From positions 1 through 10,324 of the forward strand of contig JBDTNK010000069.1 in the NCBI GenBank assembly GCA_039933775.1: 10,324 bases of DNA, written 5' to 3'. Of this stretch, positions 1 through 5,566 are shown one piece after another; position 1 is the first letter of the stretch; every line of letters starts with the position of its first letter. Source of the DNA: JBDTNK01 sp039933775 (GTDB taxonomy: Bacteria > Chloroflexota > Limnocylindria > QHBO01). The notes under the pieces were generated by a model. That model saw only the letters and a list, made by a program, of their open reading frames with translations. It had not been told where the DNA came from and made no database searches. Position numbers and translations under genes: made by a program.

Positions 1-66
1 TCGAACTCGCACGTCTTGCGACACCAGCTCCTAAGGCTGGCGCGTCTGCCGTTCCGCCACTCGCCC
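1..66 (-). tRNA. tRNA-Leu (anticodon UAG), 3' end cut by the window edge
   Basis: Read on the minus strand from position 66, the sequence begins with a likely acceptor strand GGGCGAG, then U8-G9, a D arm (GCG...CGC), and an anticodon stem CCAGC/GCTGG enclosing the loop CTTAGGA. This puts UAG at positions 34-36, which decodes CUA leucine. A long variable arm of about 13 nt follows, as expected of a class II tRNA, and then the first half of the T arm (GCGAG, TTCGA). The window ends inside the T loop, so the T stem closure, 3' acceptor strand and CCA status cannot be seen. The 5' end at 66 is inferred from U8 placement because the pairing strand is missing. Confidence 0.93.
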
Positions 67-92
67 GCGATGGTGTCCGTGGCAGATCGCAG

Positions 93-101
93 AGTCTAGC
101 A
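93..101 (-). promoter_or_regulatory. Probable extended -10 promoter of tRNA-Leu
   Basis: On the minus strand the bases read TGCTAGACT: a TG-n extension followed by a -10-like hexamer TAGACT. It ends 26 bases before the tRNA 5' end, leaving a short leader of about 20 bases. No recognisable -35 element lies 16-18 bases upstream, as expected if the TG extension carries recognition. Almost the same string (TGCTAGAAT) precedes the Holin-X-type gene on the same strand. Confidence 0.5.
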
Positions 102-133
102 AAGACCGATCACGCCTCTCGAGTAGTCCCGAT

Positions 134-796
134 TCAGCTACGTGGGCTGCTCGACATCGAGGAGTAGGCGTCCGCCCCTTGTGCCGGCTTCGCATCTGGG
201 AGGCCGGCGCGAGCCGGATGCTCATCGGGCTTCGCGGCACCACCCAGCGTGCCAACCGTGTCGAGCGCCGGCAGTCCGCTCGGCGGTTCCCCGGCCAGGA
301 ACTGCTCGACGGCCTTGCGCGCCAAAGCGGCGGTCAGGATCGCAGCGCCCGCCTCGAGCGCCTTCCAGGCCGTGCGGCCCGCGCCCGGCGGCCCTTCGAC
401 CATCCGCTTAGCGAGCTCCTTTTGGAACTTCTTGTCCTTCTTCGGGTCGTGGCGCCAACGCATGAACTCGGCGGCGAGCGACTCGCGCGCATCCTCGGCC
501 CGCGGCCCAACCCCGCCGGCAATCTCGTCGACCCACTTCTGGAGCGTCTTGGGCAGGCCGTCATAGGCCTTCTCCGGCGTCGTCCGCATCAACCGGCGGC
601 GCGCGAAGCGCGCGACCCGCATCGGTCCACCGGCGAGCAGGAAGATCGCGCCCGCGCCAGCCGCCACGAACGGGACCGGGTTTTCTTTGAACTTCTTGGG
701 CAGGTCGACCGCGTCGCGCAGCTGGGCGGCGGTGGCGGTCAGCTGCGCGCGCTGCGCGTCGATCGCTAGTCGCGTTTGATCAGTCGCTTCGCCCAC
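134..796 (-). CDS. DUF3618-like membrane-associated protein, possibly with a DUF4235-like C-terminal half
   Basis: A 220-residue protein of unknown function. Seen: an N-terminal helical stretch (about 5-38) with the pattern TR.....L..T...L, resembling DUF3618; a hydrophobic segment at about 40-58 after an NPVP motif; a basic cluster RFARRRLMR at about 63-71; a charged central region rich in K, E and D (about 80-140); a second hydrophobic, Ala-rich helix (about 143-168, AWKALEAG...ARKAVEQF) followed by GEPP, which recalls DUF4235; and a low-complexity tail. DUF3618, DUF4235 and Holin-X genes are often neighbours in high-GC bacteria (recalled, not searched). The GTG start at 796 is chosen because AAGGAGGA sits 6 bases upstream and because a longer reading would run deep into the preceding gene. 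The start overlaps that gene's end by 31 bases, implying translational coupling. Both domain assignments are by pattern only; the reading frame itself is secure. Confidence 0.72.
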   Translation of the reverse strand: MGEATDQTRLAIDAQRAQLTATAAQLRDAVDLPKKFKENPVPFVAAGAGAIFLLAGGPMRVARFARRRLMRTTPEKAYDGLPKTLQKWVDEIAGGVGPRAEDARESLAAEFMRWRHDPKKDKKFQKELAKRMVEGPPGAGRTAWKALEAGAAILTAALARKAVEQFLAGEPPSGLPALDTVGTLGGAAKPDEHPARAGLPDAKPAQGADAYSSMSSSPRS

Positions 797-1176
797 GCGA
801 TGTCCTCCTTGACCGATTCGATGGTGCGCTGTGGCGTGGGATTGCGGACGTGGTGCGTCCCGCGCCAGGCGAAGAGCGCTGCAAGGAGCGCCAGCACGAT
901 GAACACGATGAGCGCGGCCAGCCACGGCGGCAGCACGATCGCGATGAGCAGAATGATGAAGCAGACGAACGCGATCAGCGTCAGCAGCGCCAGCCCGGCG
1001 GCGATGCCGAAGAGGAGCGCGGCGCGCTTCGCCTCACCCAGGTTCTCCCCCACCTCCTGGCGCGCGTGCTGGATCTCGAGCTTGGCGAGCGTCACGACAC
1101 CGCCGATCAGCTGCTTGCCCAGCGTGAAGGCGTTGGCGCGTGGCTGTCTTGTGCGCGGCGGGTCCGCGTTTGTCAT
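766..1176 (-). CDS. Phage-holin-family small membrane protein (Holin-X / superfamily III type)
   Basis: A 136-residue protein. Residues about 17-50 form a charged, probably amphipathic helix (LGKQLIGGVVTLAKLEIQ and on). Two transmembrane segments follow at about 53-81 and 85-104, joined by a tight LPPW turn, and a cytosolic tail ends TIESVKEDIAWAKRLIKRD. This layout and the lysine/glutamate-rich tail match the Putative Actinobacterial Holin-X family (PF07332). Despite the name, these are usually chromosomal genes without adjacent lysins; no endolysin or phage gene is visible here, so lysis is not a supported role. A function in envelope or membrane organisation is only a guess. The ATG at 1176 has AGAGGT just upstream. 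The gene heads a two-gene unit with the DUF3618-like gene and is divergent from the DUF3105 gene. Confidence 0.82.
   Translation of the reverse strand: MTNADPPRTRQPRANAFTLGKQLIGGVVTLAKLEIQHARQEVGENLGEAKRAALLFGIAAGLALLTLIAFVCFIILLIAIVLPPWLAALIVFIVLALLAALFAWRGTHHVRNPTPQRTIESVKEDIAWAKRLIKRD
803..810 (-). promoter_or_regulatory. Strong Shine-Dalgarno fixing the GTG start of the DUF3618-like gene
   Basis: The minus strand reads AAGGAGGA, 6 bases before GTG at 796 and inside the coding sequence of the upstream Holin-X-type gene. It is one of the best ribosome binding sites in the window and rules out the longer in-frame extension up to about 925. Confidence 0.8.
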
Positions 1177-1231
1177 GTGACCTCTGTTGCATCGGGGTCT
1201 GAGCCGGCTGCCCATGAAGCCCGGCTCGGCG

Positions 1232-1260
1232 ATTCTAGCAAGGTGCAGGGTCGGTGCCAG
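1232..1260 (-). promoter_or_regulatory. Promoter of the Holin-X / DUF3618-like unit
   Basis: On the minus strand a -35-like CTGGCA (1260-1255, 4 of 6 consensus positions) is followed by a 17-base spacer ending TTGC and a -10-like TAGAAT (1237-1232, 5 of 6). The bases TGC just before the hexamer form an extended -10. The predicted transcript starts near 1225, giving a leader of about 50 bases to the ATG at 1176. It lies in the 119-base divergent gap shared with the DUF3105 gene. Confidence 0.55.
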
Positions 1261-1280
1261 CAGGTCCGGCGAGGGTCCGC

Positions 1281-1286
1281 TATCCT
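1281..1286 (+). promoter_or_regulatory. Possible -10 box for a leaderless DUF3105 transcript
   Basis: TATCCT (fits TAnnnT) ends 9 bases before the ATG at 1296, and no Shine-Dalgarno sequence lies between them. A start site 6-9 bases downstream would fall at or next to the ATG, giving a leaderless mRNA, which is common in high-GC Gram-positive-type bacteria. No convincing -35 is present, so this remains tentative. Confidence 0.35.
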
Positions 1287-1295
1287 CCGCGCCAC

Positions 1296-1931
1296 ATGGC
1301 AAAAAGACGCACATCGGGCATTCAGCGACGCTCCCGGGCGAGCGACGAGGCGCTGACGCGCCGCATCGGCACCGGCGGCTCGGGCTTTGACTGGCGCATC
1401 GCGGCGATCGGCGGGTTCGTGGTCATCGGGCTGATCGTGGTGGTCGTGCTCGTGGCGCTGGGCGGTGGCCCGAGCCCATATGCCGGCGCGATCCAGGCCG
1501 ACCAGGGCGGCGGTCACATTCCGGCGTGCCAGCCGGGCGAGTACGCGTCGACACCCCCGACGTCGGGCTGCCATGACCCGTCGCCGGCGAACTGGGGCGT
1601 CTACACCGATGCCACGGTGCCCACGACGCAGAACCTGCTCCATAACCTGGAGCACGGCGGCGTCGTGGTCTGGTACCAGCCGGACCAGGTCACCGATGAG
1701 CAGGTCACCGAGCTCACGGCCTACGTGAACTCGCAGATCACCGGCAACCGCTATAAGGTCATCCTGGCACCGTGGACTGGCAGCGACTTCGGCCATCCCA
1801 TCGCGGTCACTGCCTGGCGTTGGCTGCTCTACCAGGACGAGGTCAACATCGACGCGATCCGCGGCTTCACCGACGAGCATTACGGCCGCTCGCCTGAGCC
1901 AAACGGAGGCCCGGGCCCGCCCGCCGTCTGA
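1296..1931 (+). CDS. DUF3105 family membrane-anchored extracytoplasmic protein
   Basis: A 211-residue protein: a basic cytosolic N-terminus (1-32, rich in Arg), one transmembrane helix (about 33-56), then an extracytoplasmic domain. The domain carries the DUF3105 pattern: H74, the stretch STPPTSGCH (85-93), NWGVY (99-103) and the hallmark HNLEHGGVVVWYQP (116-129). Four conserved-looking histidines (74, 93, 116, 120) and two cysteines (78, 92) could bind a metal or, for the cysteines, form a disulfide; this is inference. The family has no assigned biochemical function that I know of. The ATG at 1296 is chosen because it precedes the basic/TM N-terminus and lies just after a TATCCT box; an upstream ATG at 1254 in frame would add 14 residues without a binding site. 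The C-terminal tail is Gly/Pro-rich. Its own transcript is divergent from the Holin-X-type gene. Confidence 0.88.
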   Translation: MAKRRTSGIQRRSRASDEALTRRIGTGGSGFDWRIAAIGGFVVIGLIVVVVLVALGGGPSPYAGAIQADQGGGHIPACQPGEYASTPPTSGCHDPSPANWGVYTDATVPTTQNLLHNLEHGGVVVWYQPDQVTDEQVTELTAYVNSQITGNRYKVILAPWTGSDFGHPIAVTAWRWLLYQDEVNIDAIRGFTDEHYGRSPEPNGGPGPPAV

Positions 1932-1959
1932 CGCGGCCCGTATCATTCTCCGCAGAATC

Positions 1960-1981
1960 GCGCGAGGGAGCTCCCGAGCGC
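1960..1981. repeat. GC-rich inverted repeat downstream of the DUF3105 gene
   Basis: The bases contain the perfect palindrome GGGAGCTCCC flanked on both sides by GA and GCGC. As RNA this would fold as GCGC pairs, a tandem G-A mismatch, three G-C pairs and an AGCU loop. It begins 29 bases after the DUF3105 stop codon. No run of T follows on either strand, so it is not a standard intrinsic terminator. It could be a weak terminator, a processing site or a protein-binding palindrome. Confidence 0.4.
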
Positions 1982-2017
1982 CAGCCGCCTCTGATCCCGT
2001 GGCGCTCCTTCCCCACC

Positions 2018-2034
2018 CCGCGCTTCAAGCGCGG
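2018..2034. repeat. Short perfect hairpin CCGCGC-TTCAA-GCGCGG before tRNA-Lys
   Basis: A six-base all-GC stem encloses TTCAA, extendable by two T-A pairs around a single central C. It sits midway in the 163-base gap between the DUF3105 gene and tRNA-Lys. AAA rather than TTT follows on the plus strand; on the minus strand a G-rich run follows. It may help end transcription from the DUF3105 gene, but the sequence does not prove this. Confidence 0.4.
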
Positions 2035-2056
2035 AAATCATCGCCCGGCCACGCGG

Positions 2057-2085
2057 TTGCGCCGAACCCCGTCGCACGGCATCAT
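2057..2085 (+). promoter_or_regulatory. Probable promoter of tRNA-Lys
   Basis: TTGCGC (2057-2062, 3 of 6 to the -35 consensus) and CATCAT (2080-2085, 4 of 6 to the -10 consensus) are separated by 17 bases. The predicted start at about 2092 lies only a few bases before the mature tRNA 5' end at 2095. Spacing and position are right but both hexamers are weak. Confidence 0.4.
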
Positions 2086-2094
2086 TCCCCGGCG

Positions 2095-2170
2095 GGGCGA
2101 CTAGCTCAATTGGCAGAGCAAGAGACTCTTAATCTCTAGGTTCAGGGTTCGAGTCCCTGGTCGCTCACCA
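2095..2170 (+). tRNA. tRNA-Lys (anticodon CUU), CCA encoded
   Basis: A complete 76-base cloverleaf. The acceptor GGGCGAC pairs with GTCGCTC through one G-U pair; the D arm is GCTC/GAGC; the anticodon stem AGAGA/TCTCT encloses CTCTTAA with CUU at positions 34-36 (codon AAG); the variable loop is AGGTT; the T arm is CAGGG-TTCGAGT-CCCTG. Discriminator A is followed by a genomically encoded CCA at 2168-2170. The following 104 bases up to the first peptidase gene hold no clear promoter, so the peptidase operon could be read through from here, though this is not shown. Confidence 0.97.
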
Positions 2171-2256
2171 CCACGACCGCCCTCGGACCGATGCTGTGCC
2201 GGAGCATCCGTCGAGCCCGCCACGGTATCGGTCTGTTCCTCGCCTGATCGCGTCCG

Positions 2257-2262
2257 AAGGAG
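2257..2262 (+). promoter_or_regulatory. Shine-Dalgarno of the first M16 gene, unusually far from its start
   Basis: AAGGAG lies 12 bases before the GTG at 2275, longer than the usual 5-9. An in-frame TGA at 2245 and the absence of any other start codon after it leave GTG 2275 as the only possible start, so the long spacing appears real. Confidence 0.6.
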
Positions 2263-2274
2263 TGCCAAAAGCCA

Positions 2275-3588
2275 GTGCCGCATGTTCCGATCGAGCGCCA
2301 CCAACTCGCGAATGGGCTGCGCGTCATCCTTTCGCCCGATGATCGTGCCCCGGTGGTGGCCGTCAACCTGTGGTACGACGTCGGCAGCAAGCACGAGAAG
2401 CCGGGCAAGACCGGCTTCGCGCACCTCTTCGAGCACATGATGTTCCAGGGCAGCGAGCACGTCGCCAAGGGCGAGCATTTTGCGCTGGTGCAGGGTGCCG
2501 GCGGCACGCTGAACGCGACGACCTGGCTGGACCGCACGAACTACTTCGAGACGATGCCGAGCCACGAGCTGGAGCTCGCATTGTGGCTGGAGTCCGATCG
2601 CATGGCCAGCCTGCTGCCGGCCATGACCCAGGAGAAGCTCGACAACCAGCGCGACGTCGTGAAAAACGAGCGCCGGCTGCGCGTCGACAACCAGCCGTAT
2701 GGCAGCTGGGACGAGAAGATCCAGGCGCTCGTCTACCCCGAGGGGCATCCGTACCACCACCCCACGATCGGCTCGATGGAGGACCTGTCGGCCGCCTCGC
2801 TCGACGACGTGCGCGACTTCTTCGCGACCTGGTACGCGCCGAACAACGCCACCCTCACCATCGCCGGCGGCTTCGATCCGGCAGCGGCGCTGACCATGGT
2901 CGAGCGTCATTTCGGCCCGATTCCGGCCAACGCGCAGCTGCCCGGGCGCCCGAGCACGGCGATCGAGCCGCGCATCGGGCGCGAGGTGCGCGAGACGGTG
3001 ACCGACCGCGTGCCGCTGCCGCGCGCCTATGTCACGTACCGCGTGCCGGCGTTCGGAGGCGAGGCGTTCGACGCGCTCGAGGTCGGCACCGATTTGCTGG
3101 CCGGCGGGCGCGCGTCGCGCCTCTACCGCAGCCTGATCCGCGAGCGGCAACTGGCGCAGGACGTGGTCGCCTTCGCCTTTCCGCTCATCGGCGACGCCAC
3201 GATGCTCGCACTGTGGGCCACCGCGCGTCCCGGCGTGGAGATCGACGAGCTCGAGGCCGCGCTCTTCGACGAGATCGATCGCCTGCGTGCCGACGGCCCG
3301 TCCGACGATGAGCTGCAGCGCGCACGGACGCTGCACCGGGCGTCGATCGAGTCCTCGCTCGAGCGCGTCAGCGAGCGTGCCGACCGCCTCTCGATGTACG
3401 GCTCCCTCTTCGACGAGCCGGAGCGCGTCAATGACGAGGTGGCGCGCTACGAACGCGCGGGCGCCGATGACGTGCGGCGCGGCCTGCACGAATGGCTGAC
3501 GCCCGACAACCGCGTTGTGCTGACGTACCTGCCCGCGGCCCCCGCCGAGACCGAGCCCGCCGCCGACAGCCAGGAGGTGATCGCGTGA
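2275..3588 (+). CDS. M16 family zinc metallopeptidase, catalytic subunit
   Basis: A 437-residue protein with the two-domain length of an M16B peptidase subunit. The inverted zinc motif HxxEH is present as H50-L-F-E53-H54 in GFAHLFEHMMFQG. The third ligand is probably E132 in VVKNERRLRVDN, 78 residues downstream as the family expects. There is no signal peptide or membrane segment, so it should be cytoplasmic. The C-terminal half contains the second M16 fold. At the usual Arg/Tyr substrate-site motif it reads SRLYRSLIRERQLAQDV (residues about 281-297): arginines are there but the tyrosine position holds Q/D. This suggests that it depends on its partner, whose gene overlaps by 4 bases, for that pair. 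The start is GTG, the only one available after an in-frame stop. Likely role: degradation of peptides or partly folded proteins; the substrate cannot be told from sequence. Confidence 0.92.
   Translation: MPHVPIERHQLANGLRVILSPDDRAPVVAVNLWYDVGSKHEKPGKTGFAHLFEHMMFQGSEHVAKGEHFALVQGAGGTLNATTWLDRTNYFETMPSHELELALWLESDRMASLLPAMTQEKLDNQRDVVKNERRLRVDNQPYGSWDEKIQALVYPEGHPYHHPTIGSMEDLSAASLDDVRDFFATWYAPNNATLTIAGGFDPAAALTMVERHFGPIPANAQLPGRPSTAIEPRIGREVRETVTDRVPLPRAYVTYRVPAFGGEAFDALEVGTDLLAGGRASRLYRSLIRERQLAQDVVAFAFPLIGDATMLALWATARPGVEIDELEAALFDEIDRLRADGPSDDELQRARTLHRASIESSLERVSERADRLSMYGSLFDEPERVNDEVARYERAGADDVRRGLHEWLTPDNRVVLTYLPAAPAETEPAADSQEVIA
3572..3577 (+). promoter_or_regulatory. Shine-Dalgarno fixing the start of the second M16 gene
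   Basis: AGGAGG within CAGGAGGTGA lies 7 bases before GTG at 3585, inside the end of the first M16 gene. It supports the GTG that overlaps the upstream stop as GTGA, and argues against a longer in-frame start at 3492. Confidence 0.8.
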
Positions 3589-4946
3589 CCCTGACCGTGA
3601 ACCCGCGGCGTCCCGTGGCTGGCGCACCGCGCGAGTACCACTTTCCGCCGTTCCAGAAGCACTCGCTGTCGAACGGGCTGACCGTCTGGCTCGTCCCGCT
3701 CGAGGATCGCTCGCTCGTCAACGTGCACCTGCTCGTCGACGCGGGGGCGGCCGCCGAGACGGAGCCACACGGCGGCGTCGCGTCGCTCACCGCGCAGCTT
3801 CTCGTCACCGGCACGCGGCGCCTGGACGCCAACGAGTTCGCCGAGGCCACCGAGCGCCTCGGGATCGAGGTCAGCAGCGAATCGAGCTGGGACAGTGCGC
3901 GTGCCGCCTTCCAGGCCGTGCCGGAGCACCTCGTCGACGGGCTCGACCTGCTGGCCGAGATGATCCTGGAACCGCGCTTCGACGCCGGCGAGTTCGAGCG
4001 TCTGCGTGCCGAGCGCCTCGCGGACATCATGCAGGCTCGCGCCGACGCCGGTGGGCTGGCCGACGAGCGATTCCTGGCGAGCCTGTACGACGAGTCAACG
4101 CCCTACCGACGCGTTGCTGCTGGCCGTCCCGAGACGGTCGAGGCGCTGACGCTCGACACGGTGCGTGCCTTCCACGCGGCCGCCTACCGGCCGGCCGGGT
4201 CGCATCTCATCGTCGCTGGCCGCTTCGATCCCGACCCGCTGCTGGCCGCGGTCGAGCGGGTGCTCGGCGCGTGGCACGGCGAGGCCGGCGGGCATCGCAC
4301 CGTGGTGCCGCAGCCAGCCGAACGGCGCCGGCGGGTCGTCATCGTCGACCGTCCCGGATCGGTCCAGAGCGAGCTGCGCGTGGGCCACGGCGGCATCGAT
4401 CGCTACGACAGCCGCTTCTTCCCCGGCCTCGTGATGGCGGCGATGCTGGGCGGCGTCTTCGGCAGCCGCCTCAACCTGCGCCTGCGCGAGGAGCTGGGCT
4501 ACACGTACGGCGCCCGCGCGGGGTTCGACCCGCGCCGTTCCGCCGGTCCGTTCATCGCCAGTGCCGCGGTCCAGACCGAGGTCACCGCCCCCGCCCTCAC
4601 CGAGCTGCTGGCGCAGGTCGACGGGATCCGCGCCGCCGTGGTGCCCGAAGCGGAGCTGCGCGACGTGAAAGACTTCCTGATCGGCATCTTCCCGCTGCGC
4701 TTCGAGACGACCGCCGGCGTGGCGGCGGCGCTCGAGCCGCTGGCCGTGTACGGCCTGGCCGACGACTGGTGGAGCTCGTACCGCGACCAGCTCGAGGCCG
4801 TCGACGTGGTCGCCGCGCACGATGCCGCGAACGACCTCATCGTGCCCGAGGAGCTGCTCATTTTGGTCGTCGGCGACGCGTCGCGCATCCGCGCCGAGAT
4901 CGAGGCGCTCGCGCTGGGGCCGGTCGAGGTCACGACCGCGGATTGA
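3585..4946 (+). CDS. M16 family peptidase-like protein, non-catalytic partner subunit
   Basis: A 453-residue M16 protein. Where catalytic members have HxxEH, the aligned stretch GGVASLTAQLL (about 63-73) has Ser, Ala and Gln instead, so the zinc site is lost. The C-terminal half keeps the substrate-site motif in full: SRLNLRLREELGYTYGARAGF (about 294-314), with R299/R301 and Y306/Y308. In characterised two-subunit M16B enzymes (the Sphingomonas A1 pair, and mitochondrial processing peptidase alpha/beta) one chain carries zinc and the other supplies this pair. This protein fits the second role with the upstream product. No signal peptide or membrane segment is seen. GTG at 3585 overlaps the upstream TGA as GTGA and has a strong AGGAGG 7 bases before it, so the two chains are probably made in coupled, near-equal amounts. 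The stop is 2 bases from the convergent hisIE stop. Confidence 0.9.
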   Translation: MTLTVNPRRPVAGAPREYHFPPFQKHSLSNGLTVWLVPLEDRSLVNVHLLVDAGAAAETEPHGGVASLTAQLLVTGTRRLDANEFAEATERLGIEVSSESSWDSARAAFQAVPEHLVDGLDLLAEMILEPRFDAGEFERLRAERLADIMQARADAGGLADERFLASLYDESTPYRRVAAGRPETVEALTLDTVRAFHAAAYRPAGSHLIVAGRFDPDPLLAAVERVLGAWHGEAGGHRTVVPQPAERRRRVVIVDRPGSVQSELRVGHGGIDRYDSRFFPGLVMAAMLGGVFGSRLNLRLREELGYTYGARAGFDPRRSAGPFIASAAVQTEVTAPALTELLAQVDGIRAAVVPEAELRDVKDFLIGIFPLRFETTAGVAAALEPLAVYGLADDWWSSYRDQLEAVDVVAAHDAANDLIVPEELLILVVGDASRIRAEIEALALGPVEVTTAD

Positions 4947-4948
4947 GC

Positions 4949-5566
4949 TCAGCCGCGGTGGCGCGAGCCGAGCACGTCAAGCACCTCGCGCAGCGTCACG
5001 CCGCGCGACGCGAGCAGCACAAGTGCGTGGTACAGCAGATCGGCCGCCTCGCCACGCACCTCGTCGTCGCTCCCCGCCAGGGCCGCCGCGGACAGCTCAC
5101 CGGCCTCCTCGGTCACCTTCTCCGCGGGGCGCCGCGCGCCGGTCGCCAGCAGGCGCGCGGTGTACGAGGTCGCGGGATCGGCCCCCCGTCGCTGCCCGAT
5201 GATCGCCTCCAGCGCGGCGAGGTCCATCGGTCCATCCGTGGCCGTCCCGGGCTCGTCGAAGCAGGAGCGCGCGCCGGTGTGACAGGCAGGGCCGGTGGGT
5301 GCCACGCGGTAGCGGATCGCATCTCCGTCGCAGTCGACGGCCAGGTCCACCAGGACCAGCTCGTTGCCGCTCGTCGCCCCCTTGCGCCACAGCTCGTTCC
5401 GGCTGCGCGACCAGAAATGCGCGCGGCCGGTGGCCTCGGTCAGGCGCAGCGCCTCGGGGTTGGCCCAGGCCAGCATCAGCAACGTGCCGTCGGCGGCGTC
5501 CTGCACCACGACCGGCAGCAGCTCGCCGCGCTGCCAATCGGGGCGGCGGTCGTTCAGCCAAGCCAC
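4949..5566 (-). CDS. hisIE: Bifunctional phosphoribosyl-AMP cyclohydrolase / phosphoribosyl-ATP pyrophosphohydrolase
   Basis: A 205-residue fusion for histidine steps 2 and 3. The HisI domain (about 1-110) shows LMLAWANPEALRLTEATG, SRSRNELWRKGATSGN (53-68) and the metal residues of DCDGD (78-82), with cysteines C79, C95 (PACHTG) and C102 (SCF). The HisE domain (about 113-205) shows EKVTEEAGE and EAADLLYHALVLL, the glutamate-rich pyrophosphohydrolase helices. Length matches other fused HisIE proteins. GTG at 5566 is chosen because AGGAGGT lies 6 bases upstream within hisF; the start overlaps the end of hisF by 13 bases. It is the last gene of the visible operon and ends 2 bases from the convergent peptidase gene, with no room for a separate terminator. 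Confidence 0.95.
   Translation of the reverse strand: MAWLNDRRPDWQRGELLPVVVQDAADGTLLMLAWANPEALRLTEATGRAHFWSRSRNELWRKGATSGNELVLVDLAVDCDGDAIRYRVAPTGPACHTGARSCFDEPGTATDGPMDLAALEAIIGQRRGADPATSYTARLLATGARRPAEKVTEEAGELSAAALAGSDDEVRGEAADLLYHALVLLASRGVTLREVLDVLGSRHRG

Noticed and set aside
797..925. In-frame N-terminal extension of the DUF3618-like protein to an ATG at 925
   Set aside because: The extra 43 residues are Arg/His-rich, lie wholly inside the Holin-X gene, and the GTG at 796 has a far better ribosome binding site.
766..1176. Prophage lysis cassette
   Set aside because: The holin-family name is the only phage link; no endolysin, spanin, integrase or structural gene is present.
1173..1946. 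A 257-codon minus-strand frame antisense to the DUF3105 gene
   Set aside because: No start site or family resemblance, and it overlaps a confident DUF3105 gene and the divergent promoter region.
2191..2207. ATGCT...AGCAT hairpin after tRNA-Lys as an intrinsic terminator
   Set aside because: The stem is only 5 bp and no T run follows; it is likely chance in this composition.
2101..3627. A 508-codon open frame on the minus strand, antisense to tRNA-Lys and the first M16 gene
   Set aside because: It runs across a tRNA, has Arg/Ala/Gly-rich composition with no motif, and mirrors a gene with an intact catalytic site. It is the usual high-GC antisense artefact.
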